Of a DNA stretch of 64,000 bases, positions 1-12,345 are shown piece after piece. The notes under the pieces are model-generated. The model had not been told where the DNA came from. It did no database searches and was given only the letters and a program-made list of their open reading frames with translations. The stretch is from Sambucus nigra (lineage: Eukaryota > Streptophyta > Magnoliopsida > Dipsacales > Adoxaceae). The stretch spans positions 645,318,023 to 645,382,022 of the forward strand of contig OX422208.1 of NCBI GenBank assembly GCA_949130495.1. Reading direction: 5' to 3'. The stretch's first letter is position 1. Each line of letters opens with the position of its first letter. Both the position numbers and the translations under genes were made by a program.

Positions 1-166
1 ATATATATTTTGTATTTTAATTCATGGGGTATTTGCGGGTAGGATTGGGTGTATGGGCACATAATCATGGTATCCTATGGGTAGGCATACACGAGCCTTA
101 TTTTATTTTGTGCATTCACGCTTTGTCGAATTTCGATGATAAAATTCTAGTGCTAGTGGTGAAGTA
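1..166 (+). mobile_element. Partial internal segment of the leftmost array unit
   Basis: This is the right part of an internal segment. It carries the phrases shared by all units (a glycine/valine-rich reading frame, then the NFDDKI version of NFEDEI) and runs into LTR 1 at 167. Its PBS lies outside the window. Confidence 0.7.
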
Positions 167-1473
167 TGTAACACCTCATAATTTTTAGCCGTAAAAAATC
201 TTTGTTAAATAAAGAATTTTAAAAAAGTAAAATTTTTGGAATCTATTTAATTTTAGTATGCCAAAATATTGGTTTTTATATATAAAAATAAGGTTTTTAG
301 TGGAATTTAAATCGGGATTAAAATTTGAAAGTTATAGCATTTTGTATAAAAATCGGGGAGGATCCGACCTAAGGGGGAAAAAATAAAAAAAATTAAACAT
401 CCGACCGTTCGATCGAGTTGAATTTTTGACAACACCTCCGTCTCGCCGTTTGCTACAAAATACTAAAATTTCAGCCATTTTCGACAGTCCAATCATCCGT
501 AATAAATTTTCAAGTGTTTGTGTTTGATTGTGACTCAAACCCTTTTTGGTATATAAACATAAAGTGACGGGTTCCGAACTTTTCAATTACATTTTAGCCT
601 TCTAAAAAATTAGTAGCCTCCCATAATTTCCTTTTCTCTTATCTACAAAACCATAACCCCATTTAAACCAAGATTCAACCCATCATTTGAAGGCTTATTT
701 GTTGTTTTATCGAGTTTGGGCTAGAATACGTTTTTATTATTTTCGCGCGAGGAACGCAGTGTTATGATAAGAATTTTGAGACAGAATCTCATGAGTTTCT
801 TGTGATGATTTTAATGTACGGGGTTTATGCAATATGCTCCTTAAATATCCCTAGAGTAGTCTTTTGTTCCTTATTTATTTGTACTTATATTATTAATACC
901 ATGACATTTATTAAAATCTAAAATATTGATTCAATTGATATATTGTATTTGTTGATGGGTAGGGTGTCGTGAAATTTTTATATGGCACGGAGAATGGTCA
1001 CCCGCCAATAGTCCAATATCCAGGATGCGGCTTCACGAAGCTTGGGTGAGGTGAGGTGAGTCCTGGTCACCTATTGATGTGCTATTGGGATATCAAAATT
1101 GGTGTAATGCTCGGATGTCACGTTGGACTTGAATTCGGATTCGTATTGTTGCATTTTATTTACTGCTATTGTTTTGAGCATATATTCTTGTCATATTGTG
1201 TACTTCCCCGTATTTTTCTTTTAGTGGCAGGTTAGCGTGGATTTGGAATCTATGGATTTTTGGAGGATTTTATTTTTGTATAGCTTGGCGAAGTAATTTA
1301 TTTGGAGAGCTTAGTATTATTTTGGAGTGAAATTTAATTGTAATTATTTTGAAAGTGTAAAATTTTGATTCATTATATTTATTTTGTCGAATATAGATGA
1401 TCTATACTAATTGGTGATGATTTAGTTTAGTTTTAATTGTAATAGCACCTCGTGTTTTGCGCGTGGTAATACT
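167..1473 (+). repeat. LTR 1 of the array
   Basis: Starts TGTAACACC and ends at a decayed GGTGTTACA-like sequence (ggtaatact) two bases before the PBS. A TATA-like TATATAAAC at 550-558 is conserved in the sister LTRs and probably marks the U3/R promoter. The length of about 1.3 kb fits Ty3/gypsy LTRs. Confidence 0.75.
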
Positions 1474-2045
1474 GATGGTATCAGAGCATGGTCTTAGGTC
1501 TCGTAGGTTGTGAGTCCATTTACCTTCTTCGTTACTAATCTTTGATCCCCTTTGTTGATTCGTACTCCTTATGGTATTGGGCCTAGCATACGTGTTAACT
1601 GTGTTTCATGGAGATAGGGAGTTTTGTCTTAAGGACGTTCTCAACATTGAGGTTAGGAATAGTAATCTAGATGTAAGGATCCTTAGAGTTTATTTTTAAA
1701 ATGATATTTATTTGGCAGATCGTTAGTATAAATTTTGGGTATATCTAGTATTGATGCAGTGATATGATTTGGTTTGAGGATTTAAGCTTGCGATATCTTT
1801 TGGATATAGAATCGAGTGGTGATTCATGAAAGAAAATGGAACACCGTTATTTTCATAGTTATGCGTATATATATAGTTAATATATGTATTGTATTTTTGT
1901 TCATGGGGTATGTGAGGGTAGGATTGGGTGTATGGACGCCTAATCATGGTATCCTATGGGTAGGGATATGCAAGCCTTATTTTATTTTGCGCATTCACGC
2001 TTCGTCAAATTTCGAGGACGAAATTCTAGTGCCAGTGGCGAAGTA
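1474..2045 (+). mobile_element. Internal segment 1 with PBS
   Basis: PBS TGGTATCAGAGC at 1476-1487 lies two bases after LTR 1. The segment is about 570 bp and has no gag or pol domain. Its 3' end reads NFEDEIL (2008-2028), like the C-terminal pol tail of chromoviruses, directly before LTR 2. A purine-rich tract expected before the LTR is degenerate. Confidence 0.7.
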
Positions 2046-3369
2046 TGTAACACCTCGTAATTTTTAGCCATAAAAAATCTTTGTTAAATAAACAATTTCA
2101 AAAAAGTAAAATTTTTGTAATCTATTTAATTTTAATATGTCAAAATGTTGGTTTTTATATATAAAAATAAGGTTTTAAGTGGAATTTAAAAAGGGATTAA
2201 AATTTAGAAATTATAACGTTTTGTATAAAAATCAGGGAGGATCCAACCTAAGGAGGAAAAAAATAAAAATACTTAAACATCTGACTGTCTGATCGAGCTG
2301 AATTTTTTGCAGAAGGTCCGCCTTGCCGTTCACTACAACATACTAAAATTTCAACCATTTCTGATTGTCCAATCATCCGTAATAAATTTTCGAGTGTTTA
2401 TGTTTGATTAGGACTCAAACTCTTTTTTGTATATAAACATAAAGGGACGGGTTCAAGACTTTAAAAACACATTTTAGCCTTCTCAAAAATCAGTAGCCTC
2501 CCATAATTTCCTTCTCTCTCATCTACAAAACCCAACCCCATTTAAACTAAGGTTCAACCCATAATTTGAAGTCCTATTTGGTGTTTTATCGAGTTTAGGC
2601 TAGAACGAGTTTTTATTATTTCCGCGCGAGGAACGCAGTGTTATGATCAGAATTCGGATGCAGAATCTCAGGAGTTTCTTGTGATTATTTTAAGCTATGC
2701 GATTTACGCAATATGCTCCTTAAATCTCTCGAGAGTAGTCATTTGTTCCTCATTTATTTTTACTTATATTGTTGATATCATGACGTTTATTGAATCTAAA
2801 ATATTGATTTAATTGAGATATTGTATTTGTTTATGGGAAGGGTGTTATAAAATTTTTATATGGCACGGAGAATGGTCACCCGCCAATAGTCCAATTGTCA
2901 GGATGAGGCTTTATAAAGCTTAGGTGAGGTAAGTTCTGGTGACCTGTTGATGTGCTATTGAGAAATTAAATTGGTATAATGCTCGGATGTCACATTGAAC
3001 TTGAATTCAGATTCATAATATTCTATTTTATTCACCGTTATTATTTTGAGCTTCTATTCTTTTCATATTGTGTACTTCCCCGTATTTTTCAGTTGGTGTC
3101 AGTTTAGCATGGATTTGGACGGTACGGATTTTTGGAGGATTTTAGAGCACGATATTTGGAGGATTTTATTTTTGTATAGCTTGGCAGTGTAATTTATTTG
3201 GAGATCTTAGTATTATTTTCGAGGGAAATTTAATTGTAATTATCTTGGAAGTGTAAATTTTGGATTCATTATATTTATTTTGTGGAATGTAAATACTCTA
3301 TACTAGTTGTTGATAATTTAGTTTAGTTTTAATCGTAGTAGCGCCTCGTATTTTGTGCGGGGTGATACA
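2046..3369 (+). repeat. LTR 2 of the array
   Basis: The most canonical LTR: TGTAACACC start, ggtgataca end, 1324 bp, with TATATAAAC at about 2430-2438. It is followed at 3372 by a perfect PBS. Confidence 0.78.
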
Positions 3370-3940
3370 GATGGTATCAGAGCATGGTCTTAGGTATCGT
3401 AGGTTGTGAGTCCATTTACCTTTCACGTTACCGATCTTTGATCCCCTTTGTTGATTCGTACTCCTTAAGGTATTGGGTCTAGCATACGTGTTAACTATGT
3501 TTCTTGGAGATAGAGAGTTTTGTTTTAAGGACGTTCTCGGTATTGAGGTTAGAAATATTAATCTTGATGTGAGGATCCTTAGAGTTGATTTTGAAAATGA
3601 TATTTATTTGGCAGATCTTTAGTATAAATTTTGGGTATATCTAGTTTTGATGCAGTGATATGATTTGGTTTGTGGATTTAAGCTTGCGACATCTTTTGGA
3701 GATAGAATCGAGTGGTGATTCGTGAAAGAGCATGGTACGCCGTTTTTTTATAGTTATGTGTATATATATAGATAGGATATATATTGTATCTTTGTTCGTG
3801 GGGTATGTGCGGGTAGGATTGGGTGTATGGGCGCCTAATCATGGTATCCTATGGGTAAGCATATGCGAGCCTTATTTTATTTTGTGCATTTACGCTTCGT
3901 CGAATTTCGAGGACGACAGTTTAGTGCTAGTGACGAAGTA
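3370..3940 (+). mobile_element. Internal segment 2 with PBS
   Basis: PBS TGGTATCAGAGC at 3372-3383. As in the other units it has a leader and the NFEDD pol-tail motif before LTR 3, with no other coding capacity. Confidence 0.7.
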
Positions 3941-5185
3941 TATAACACATTGTAATTTTTAGCTGTAAAAAAATCTTTTTTAAATAAATAATTTCAAAAA
4001 AGTAAAATTTTTGGAATCTATTTAATTTTGGTATGTCGAAATTTGGGTTTTTATATATAAAATAAGGTTTCAAGTGGAATTTAAATCCGAGTTAAACATC
4101 TGACCGTCCGATCAAACTAAATTTTTTATAGCAGCTCTGTCTCGCCGTTTGCTACAATGCATTAAAAATTCAGCCAAATCTGACTGCCCAATCATCCGTA
4201 ATAAATTTTCAAGTGTTGATTAGGACTCAAACCCCTTTTGGTATTTAAACATAAAGTGACGGGTTCTGGACTTTTAAAATACATTTTAGCCTTCTAAAAA
4301 ATCAGTATCCTCCCATAATTTCCTTTTCTCTAATCTACAAAACCCTCACCCCATTTAAACTAAGATTCAACCCATGATTTGAAGGCTTATTTGGTGTTTT
4401 CTCGAGTTTGTGCTAAAACGAGTTTTTATTATTTTCACGAGTAACGCAGTGGTATGATCAGAATTTTAAGACGGAATCTTATGAGTTTCTTGTGATGATC
4501 TTAAGGTATGGGGTTTACGCAATATGCTCGTTAAATCTCTCGAGAGTAGTCATTTGTTCCTCATTTATTTGTACTTATATTGTTAATATCATGACGTGTA
4601 TTAAAATCTAAAATATTGATTCGATTGAGATACTGTATTTGTTGATGGGTAGGGTGTCATGAAATTTTTATATGACCCGAACAATGGTCATCAGCCAATA
4701 GTTCAATAGCCAGGATGAGGCTTTTCGAAGCTTATGTGAGGTGAGGTGAGACCTGGTGATCTATTGATGTGTTATTGAGAAAATAAATTGGTATAATGCT
4801 CGGATGTCGCATTGGACTTGAATTGGGAATCGTATTGTTACATTTTATTCACCGTTATTGTTATAAGCATCTATTCTTGTCATATTGTGTACTTGCCCGT
4901 ATTTTTCTTTTAGTGGGAGGTTAGCGTGGATTAGTACGCTAGGATTTGTTTTTGAGGATTTTAGAGCATGTTTGAAGAATTTTATTTTTGTATAGCTTGG
5001 GAGTGTAATTTTTTTGGAGTGCTAGGTATTATTTTCGAGTGAAATTTAATTTTAATTATTTTGGAAGTGTAAAATGTGGATTCATTATATTTATTTTATG
5101 GAATATAGATGCTTTATACTAATTGTTGATGATTTAGTTTAGTTTTAATCGTAGTAGCGACTCATATTTTGCACAAGGTGTTACA
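3941..5185 (+). repeat. LTR 3 of the array (internally deleted)
   Basis: The start is mutated (TATAACACA) and the end is intact (GGTGTTACA). At 1245 bp it is about 80 bp shorter than its sisters, because a block present in LTRs 1, 2 and 4 is missing near 4085. From about 4437 to 4970 it is almost identical to LTR 4. Confidence 0.72.
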
Positions 5186-5761
5186 GAAGGTATCAGAGCA
5201 TGGTCTTAGGTCTCATAGGTTGTTAGTCCGTTTGCCTTTCGCGTTACCGATCTTTGATCCTCTTTGTTGATTCGTATTCCTTAAGGTATTGGGTCTAGCA
5301 TACATTTTAACTGCGTTTCTTAGAGATAGGGAGGTTTGTGTTAAGGATGTTGTAAGCATTGAGGTTAGAATTAGTAATCTTAATGGGAGGATCCTTAGAG
5401 TTGATTTTGAAATTTATATTTATTTAGCTGATTGTTAGTATAAATTTTGGGCATATCTAGTATCGATGCAATGATATGATTTGATTTGAGAATTTATGCT
5501 TTCCATGTCTTTTAGAGATAGAATCGAGTGGTGATTCATGAGAGAGCATTGTAAGCTGTTATTTTCATTATTACACATATATATATATATAGTTACGATA
5601 TATATTGTATCTTTGCTCATGGGGTATGTGCGGGTAGGATTGGGGAAATGGGTGCCTAATCAAGGTATCCTATGGGTAGGCATATGCGAGCCTTATTTTA
5701 TTTTACGCATTTACGCTTCGTTAAATTTTGAGGATGACATTCATGTGCTAGTGGGAAAGTT
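5186..5761 (+). mobile_element. Internal segment 3 with mutated PBS
   Basis: The PBS at 5188-5199 has its first base changed (AGGTATCAGAGC). Otherwise it follows the common layout, ending in an NFEDD-type motif before LTR 4. Confidence 0.68.
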
Positions 5762-7082
5762 TTTAACACCTCGTAATTTTTAGACATAAAAAAATCTTTG
5801 TTAAATAAACAACTTAAAAAAAAAATTTGGAATCAATTTAATTTTGCTTTGTCAAAATGTTGATTTTTATTTATAAAAATAAAGTTTTAAGTGGAATTAA
5901 AATCGGGATTAAAATTTGGAAATTATAACATTTTGTATAAAAATCAGGGAGGATCCAACCTAAGGCAGAAAAAAAGAAAAAAGTTAAACATTCGACCATC
6001 CGATCAAGCTGAATTTTTTACCTCAGCTCCGTCTCGTCGTTCACTGCAATGTATTAAAAATTCAACCAATTTGGACTGTCCAATCATCCGTAATAAATTT
6101 TCAAGTGTTTGATTAAGACTCAAACCCTTTTGGGTATATAAACATAAAGTGACAGGTTCTGGACTTTTAAAATACATTTTAGCCTTCTCAAAAATTAGTA
6201 GCCTCCCATAATTTCCTTCTCTCTAATCTCCAAAACCCTCGACCCATTTAAACCAAGATTCAACTCTTGATTTGAAGGTTATTTGGTGTTTTCTCGAGTT
6301 TAGGCTAGAACGAGTTTTTATTATTTTCTCACGAGTAACGCAGTGGTATGATCAGAATTTTGAGACAGAATCTTATGAGTTTCTTATGATGATCTTAAGG
6401 TATGGGGTTTACGCAATATGCTCGTTAAATCTCTCGAGAGTAGTCATTTGTTCCTCATTTATTTGTACTTATATTGTTAATATCATGACGTTTATTGAAA
6501 TCTAAAATATTGATTCGATTGAGATACTGTATTTGTTGATGGGTAGGGTGTCATGAAATTTTTATATGACCCGAACAATGGTCATCAGCCAATAGTTCAA
6601 TAGCCAGGATGAGGCTTTTCGAAGCTTATGTGAGGTGAGGTGAGGCCTGGTGATCTATTGATGTGTTATTGAGAAAATAAATTGGTATAATGCTCGGATG
6701 TCGCATTGGACTTGAATTGGGAATCGTATTGTTACATTTTATTCACCGTTATTGTTATAAGCATCTATTCTTGTCATATTGTGTACTTCCCCGTATTTTT
6801 CTTTTAGTGGGAGGTTAGCGTGGATTAGGACGCTAGGATTTGTTTTTGAGGATTTTAGAGCACGACGTTTGAAGGATTTTATTTTTGTGTAGCTTGGGAA
6901 TGTAATTTTTTTGGAGAGCTTAGTATTATTTTCGAGTGAAATTTAATTTTAATTATTTTGGAAGTGTAAAGTTTGGATTCATTATATTTATTTTGTGGAA
7001 TATAGATGCTCTAGACTAATTGTTGGTGATTTAGGTTAGTTTTAATCGTAGTAGCACCTCGTGTTTTGCGCGGGGTGTTACA
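5762..7082 (+). repeat. LTR 4 of the array
   Basis: The 5' end is mutated from TGTAACACC to TTTAACACC, the 3' end GGTGTTACA is intact, and the length is 1321 bp. Its 6325-6870 stretch nearly matches LTR 3. Confidence 0.74.
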
Positions 7083-7653
7083 GATGGTATCAGAGCATGG
7101 TCTTAGGTCTCGTAGGTTGTTAGTCCGTTTACCTTCCATGTTACCAATCATTGATCCCCTTTGTTAGTTCGTACTCCTTAAGGTATTGGGTCTAGCATAC
7201 GTGTTAATTGTGTTTCTTAGAGATAGAGAGTTTTGTGTTAAGGGGGTTGTAAGTATTGAGTTTAGAAATAGTAATCTTGATGGGAGGATCCTTAGAGTTG
7301 ATTTTGAAAGTGATATTTATTTGGCAAATTGTTAGTATAAATGTTTGGTATATGTAATATCGATCCAGTGATATATTTTGATTTGAGGATTTAAGCTTTC
7401 CATGTCTTTTGGAGATAGAATCGAGTGGTGATTCGTGAGAGAGCATGGTTAGCCGTTATTTTAATTGTTATGCGTATATATATAGTTAGGATATATATTG
7501 TATTTTGTTTGTGGGGTGTGCGTGGGTCGGATTGGGTGTATGGGCGCCTAATCATGGTATCCTATAAGTAGGCTTATGCGAGCCTTATTTTTTTTTACGC
7601 ATTTACGCTTCGTTGAATTTCGAGGATGAAATTCATGTGCTAGTGGGAAAGTT
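7083..7653 (+). mobile_element. Internal segment 4 with PBS
   Basis: PBS TGGTATCAGAGC at 7085-7096. The pol-tail motif reads NFEDEI before LTR 5. No gag or pol domain is present. Confidence 0.7.
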
Positions 7654-8971
7654 TTTAACACCTCGTAATTTTTATCCATAAAAAAATCTTTGTTAACTAA
7701 ACAATTTATAAAAAATAAAATTTTTGGAATCTATTTAATTTTGGTTTGTCAAAATGTTGATTTTTATATATAAAAATAAGGTTTTAAGTGAAATTTAAAT
7801 CGGGATTAAAACTTGGAAATTATAACGTTTTGTATAAAAATCGTGGGATGATCCAACCCAAGGAGGGAAAAAAATTAAAATTTTGACCGTCCGATCGAGT
7901 TAATTTTTTTTGTAGAAGCTCCTCTCACCATTTTCTACGACATTCTAAAAGTTTAGCCAATTCTGGCATTTTGATCATCCGTATTAAATTTTTGAGTGTT
8001 TGTATTGGATTAGGACTTGAACTCTTTTTGGTATATAAACATAAAGTGATGGGTTCAGGAGTTTTAAAATACATATTAGCCTTCTAAAAAATTTGAGGTC
8101 TCCCATAATTTCCTTCTCTCTTATCTACAAAACCATATCCCCATTTAAACTAAGATTCAAGCCATGATTTGAAGGCTCATTTGGTGTTTTCTCGAGTTTG
8201 GGCTAAAACGAGTTTTTGTTGTTTTCGCATGAGGAATGCAGTGGTATGATCAGAATTTTGAAGCAGAATCTTATGAGTTTCTTGTGATGATTATAAGGTA
8301 TGGGGTTTACGTAATATGCTCCTTAAATCTCTCTCGAGTAGTCGTTTGTTCCTCATTTATTTGTACTCATATTGTTGATATCATGACGTTTATTGGAATC
8401 TAAAATATTGATTCGATTGAGATATTGTATTTGTTGATGGGCATGGTGTCATGAAATTTTTATATGGAACACAGAATGGTCACCAGCCAATAGTCCAATA
8501 GCTATAATGAGGCTTACGAAGCTTAGGTGAGGTGAGTCCTGGTGACTTATTGATGTGCTATTGTGAAATTAAATTGGTATAATGCTCGGATGTCCCATTG
8601 AACTTGAATTCATTTTGTATTGTTGCATTTTATTCACCGTTATTGTTTTGAGCATCTATTCTTTTCATATTGTGTACTTCTTCATATTTTTCTATTAGTG
8701 GCAGGTTTGCGTGGATTTGGACGTTATGGATTTTTGGAGGATTTTAGAGCACGACGTTTGGAGAATTTTATTTTTGTATAGCTTGGTAGTGTAATTTATA
8801 TGGAGTGCCTACTATTATTTTCGAATGAAATTTAATAGTAATTATTTTGAAAGTGTAAATTTTGGATTCATTATATTTATTTTGTGGAATACATATGATC
8901 TATACTAATTGTTGATGATTGATTTTTGTTTTAATCGTAGTAGCGCCTTGTGTTTTGCGATGGGTTTTATA
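7654..8971 (+). repeat. LTR 5, right end of the array
   Basis: Starts TTTAACACC, sharing the G-to-T change of LTR 4, and ends with a decayed ggttttata. No PBS follows, so this is the true 3' boundary of the array. The flank beyond it is unrelated. Confidence 0.72.
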
Positions 8972-9830
8972 GGTTCCTAACACCTGTCCTTGAAAGATCA
9001 TTGGAAAACCTAAAGGAAATATGCTCGGCTTAGGCCGACCAAGGTGAGCTGACCACAAACGATTCAGTACGAGCATCACATAACACATCCTCCACTCACT
9101 TAGACTCAAGTTGGGGAGTTCATGCAAGAGGTCTTGGGGGCTTTCTGTTATACCCATATAATCTCAATAGATGACAAGTTCTGAATGGCTTAAAGCAATT
9201 AGCAAATGTGCTTGACTTGACCTCCAAGGGAGGTCGTCTTAGTGTTAGTCTACTCGATCGACCTATTTTAAATAAGATTGGACACGTCTATATTCCTATA
9301 AGTGAATACATGTAAGACATCCCTTATTTACCACGTGGTAAGATAACGGCATATCGGTTACCTCATAGTTATCTAGGCACTTATCATTGAAGTCGTTCCA
9401 TACTTTAAGATGCCCACATTTGTTATGATAAACTTGTATCTAGGTGTAACTGCCCGACATATAAGGGCAATCCACATGTCCACTTATGAATATCCGCAAA
9501 TCACATATAAATAGGGCATGAGCCCACGAAACAAAGGGACTGGACTGATAACTTCTCAAGCCTCGATTTGTATCAGAAACCCTAATTATAATCGTGTCAA
9601 TAAGTGCAATATCAAATCAGCAACACCGTGGACGTAGGTTTCCTCAAAATGCCGAACCACCTAAAAGTCATTATTTTTTCACTATCTCTCATCCCATGCT
9701 CTATGATTACTATTTCTCTCAAATTATCTCCTTCATTATTTGTTATTTCCACTTTTGGACGTTAACATGTATTATATTTTTTTCATATTTTTTGAAAAAA
9801 AAAAATAGAAAAAGATTTTTGTTTTTTTAG
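8972..9830 (+). repeat. Probable gypsy-type LTR fragment
   Basis: No gene. TATATAAATAG lies at about 9504-9514. About 110 bases further on is a U5-like segment with the gtggacgtagg / gccgaacc arrangement (9626-9660) often found in plant LTRs. The ends could not be fixed and no partner LTR was seen, so it may be a solo or truncated LTR. The tail from 9780 is A/T homopolymer-rich. Confidence 0.45.
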
Positions 9831-10880
9831 GAAAAACAAAAAATACAAAAATGTTTTCGGTTTTTAAGAAAAATGAAAAATGAAAAAGACAAAAAGATTT
9901 TCTTTTTATAAAATTTTTGAAAAATGCAAAAAGATTTGTGTAGTTTTTTTACTCCATTTATGGATGGACATTTAGGATTATCATTATCACCACATCATTC
10001 CATTAATTACGTGACTATTTGGTAGTGTTTTGTGACACAACTTCATTTCATCCATGTGCTTTGTAATTTTTTGAGCCATTGAGATGTAATTAGTGACTAC
10101 TTTCTAGTTGTTTGACTCATTATCTCCTTTAACGCACATATGCACAAATTTATTTGATTTGTGTACTTGTCTATCACATGTTGGTTTAAGTGTTTTCTTC
10201 TCAATCTTGTCAATAAAAGGAACCAAATGCGATAAAATGAGAATAATAAAAGTAGGGCATGTAAGAACCGTTGTCCGTGAGGAATTTATTAGGAAAAAAA
10301 TCGAGTGATCATGGGAAAGGGATGCGAGTGAATAATAATCTATTTGTGAATGTCACCGTTAGAGAAGAGCCTTAGAAAAAATTAAGGCATTAAAAGAGCA
10401 TATTTGCCAAAAATGGGCCAATAGGAAAAATCTAAAAGAGATATTTGTAACTCATTAGATAAAAAAATCATTATTATATATGAGGGAATTTGGATGGAAA
10501 TAAAATAATGGGTTTACACGTCCTTGAAAAATCTCAAAAAAGCATTAAATAGTTTTGGGCGTTATTGGTGTGAAAATCATTTTAGACTTTGATTTGTCGA
10601 TTCGATTGAGTCAATTTCATATAAATTCACCTTTTTACACCTAAGGACGAGATTGAGTATATTCTCTAGGAGTATCCAAGATTCATCGTGCATATATGAT
10701 TATGAATGTTTGAGTGGATTTTCCTATCGAATTTGCTCACACCCCTACACTTACGCTATCATTGACTTGGTTATCTTAGTGTTCTTTTATGGTGTGATTC
10801 TTTGTTGTATATTTCTGTACGAAAAATTTGGAAAAATTCAAAAATATAAGTTTAGTATCTTGTGACACACTCCGTATTTA
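9831..10880. other. AT-rich stretch without recognisable genes
   Basis: Only short frames without family features occur here. I see no domain, RNA gene or repeat boundary. It is probably non-coding retroelement sequence between the LTR-like block on the left and the copia 3' end on the right. Confidence 0.5.
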
Positions 10881-11291
10881 TTACTATGTTACTTCTCATT
10901 GTCTATTTGGGGAGATCATAAAAAGGGGGAGAATGAACTATAGGGGAGTAGATTTGTTATTTGTTTGATTAATGATTTGCATATGCTTAATTGATTTGGC
11001 TTAACATTTATGCTTATCATTATATTTCAAACTTTTGCGCGTCATGGGCATAATTTTCTTGTGTCATGTGTGTAGGTACAAATTGAGGATCATTCTTTTA
11101 GTACACCCTAATGATGACAAAGAAACGTTGGAGAGTTGAAGTTTTGAAGATATTGAAAATTTTGAAGACATGTACTTTAATATTTCCATTTATGGGTTTT
11201 GGGGGATATTAGATTATATGTCTTAGATTTTTTTTGGTTGTATAATTTGGATATTTTTATGCATGTACCGGCATAGACATAGGGGGAGATT
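10881..11291 (+). mobile_element. Copia (Sirevirus-like) 3' internal region with polypurine tracts
   Basis: Two purine tracts lie on the plus strand: aaaagggggaga (10921-10932) and agggggagat (11281-11290). The second sits directly before a TGTAAGG start of an LTR-like block. Multiple AAGGGGGAGA tracts between pol and the 3' LTR are typical of Sirevirus-type copia elements. No pol frame is preserved upstream. Confidence 0.5.
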
Positions 11292-12345
11292 TGTAAGGAC
11301 ATAATCTTATTATTATCCGTGTAGAATCTAGGAATTTCTGAGTTGCCCTAGATCACAGTTGATATGTCGTATACCGCTACATTTAGGACGTCTTCACATG
11401 ATCATTCATGATGGACACTGTCTGAATCCTTAACATCAAGCATCATAATCACGCACCCATCATCTTCAACGTGCATCATCCATCTTCAGCCGATATCCAC
11501 TAACTCCACTATATTAAAGTTATAATGTTCATAAAAATATTTGGGAGATTTTTAAATCGTGTTTTTAACTATTTGCATTTTAACAAAAACAAGACTGGCT
11601 TTTAAAAAAAAATATTTTTCGCCTAAGGTTGTTCAAACGACCTGGACATGTAACGACATGGTCATGTCGTTTGATATGGTCGCACGATGGTAATTTTTTT
11701 TGTGCATAAAATGACCACGTACTATTTTGTCTTTTTACCGGTCTTTTCTTAGATCTAGGATCAAACGACATCTCTATGTCATTCTAACGACGCAAACATG
11801 TCGTTCGAGCGACATATCACTGCCTTAATTTTTTATTTTGCCTTTAAATACCTACTCTCATTAGGTATTTTGCATGTCTTTTTAAGTCCGCCTTCTACAG
11901 ATCTGCTGCAATTTAAGACGTTATTTTTCAAGGCTAAAACCTATTTTGATCCACTCAAACATCCCAAATCATATATGTGAATCATTGAGAAACCCATTTA
12001 CTCATATTACCCATTCTTGGAATAAATCTTGTGAATTCTTGGAATTCTTGCGGGAGCTCTTGCTGAAGACAACGAACCGAGGCCTGTGGATATTTGTTTG
12101 TTAAAAATGTTATATTTCTCTATGTACATGTACGCCGTGGTTTACATTATATAGTAAAATAAATGGTTTTGCCCCTTTTGGGGATTTTTCTCGAATCTGT
12201 GTTTTTATTGTTTGGATTGCATGATAGATAGATTTTATCGCTTTCAATCACAGTAGATGGATATTTAGGGTTTAATTAAAATTGGAGATAAAATTGGAAT
12301 TTAATTAGATGTTTAATTTCAAAACGTAGGTTGTCGGTGTAGTCA
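11292..12345 (+). repeat. Copia-type LTR
   Basis: Starts TGTAAGGACA right after the polypurine tract and ends near ggtgtagtca, about 1.05 kb. It contains a G/C-rich hairpin block, ggttttgccccttttgggg, at about 12164-12182. The block from there to the LTR end also occurs, diverged, at about 58318-58490, which supports a shared U5 region. No second LTR of the same element was found nearby. Confidence 0.5.

Larger units (their letters stand above)
1..8971 (+). repeat. Tandem array of LTR-internal units (gypsy-type)
   Basis: Five LTRs alternate with a short internal segment, with unit starts about 1.82-1.9 kb apart (LTR starts at 167, 2046, 3941, 5762, 7654). LTR ends are the inverted pair TGTAACACC and GGTGTTACA, with some decay. 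Each internal segment opens with a PBS like TGGTATCAGAGC, complementary to initiator tRNA-Met, and closes with a frame reading NFEDEI just before the next LTR. That closing motif resembles the end of chromovirus pol, so I infer that one internally deleted element was amplified in tandem with shared LTRs. The array runs off the left edge of the window and ends at 8971, where no PBS follows. Confidence 0.8.

Noticed and set aside
1476..1487. tRNA-Met-like sequence
   Set aside because: It is the short PBS of an LTR unit, complementary to the tRNA 3' end; no tRNA cloverleaf is present. The same holds at 3372, 7085, 18354 and 45591.
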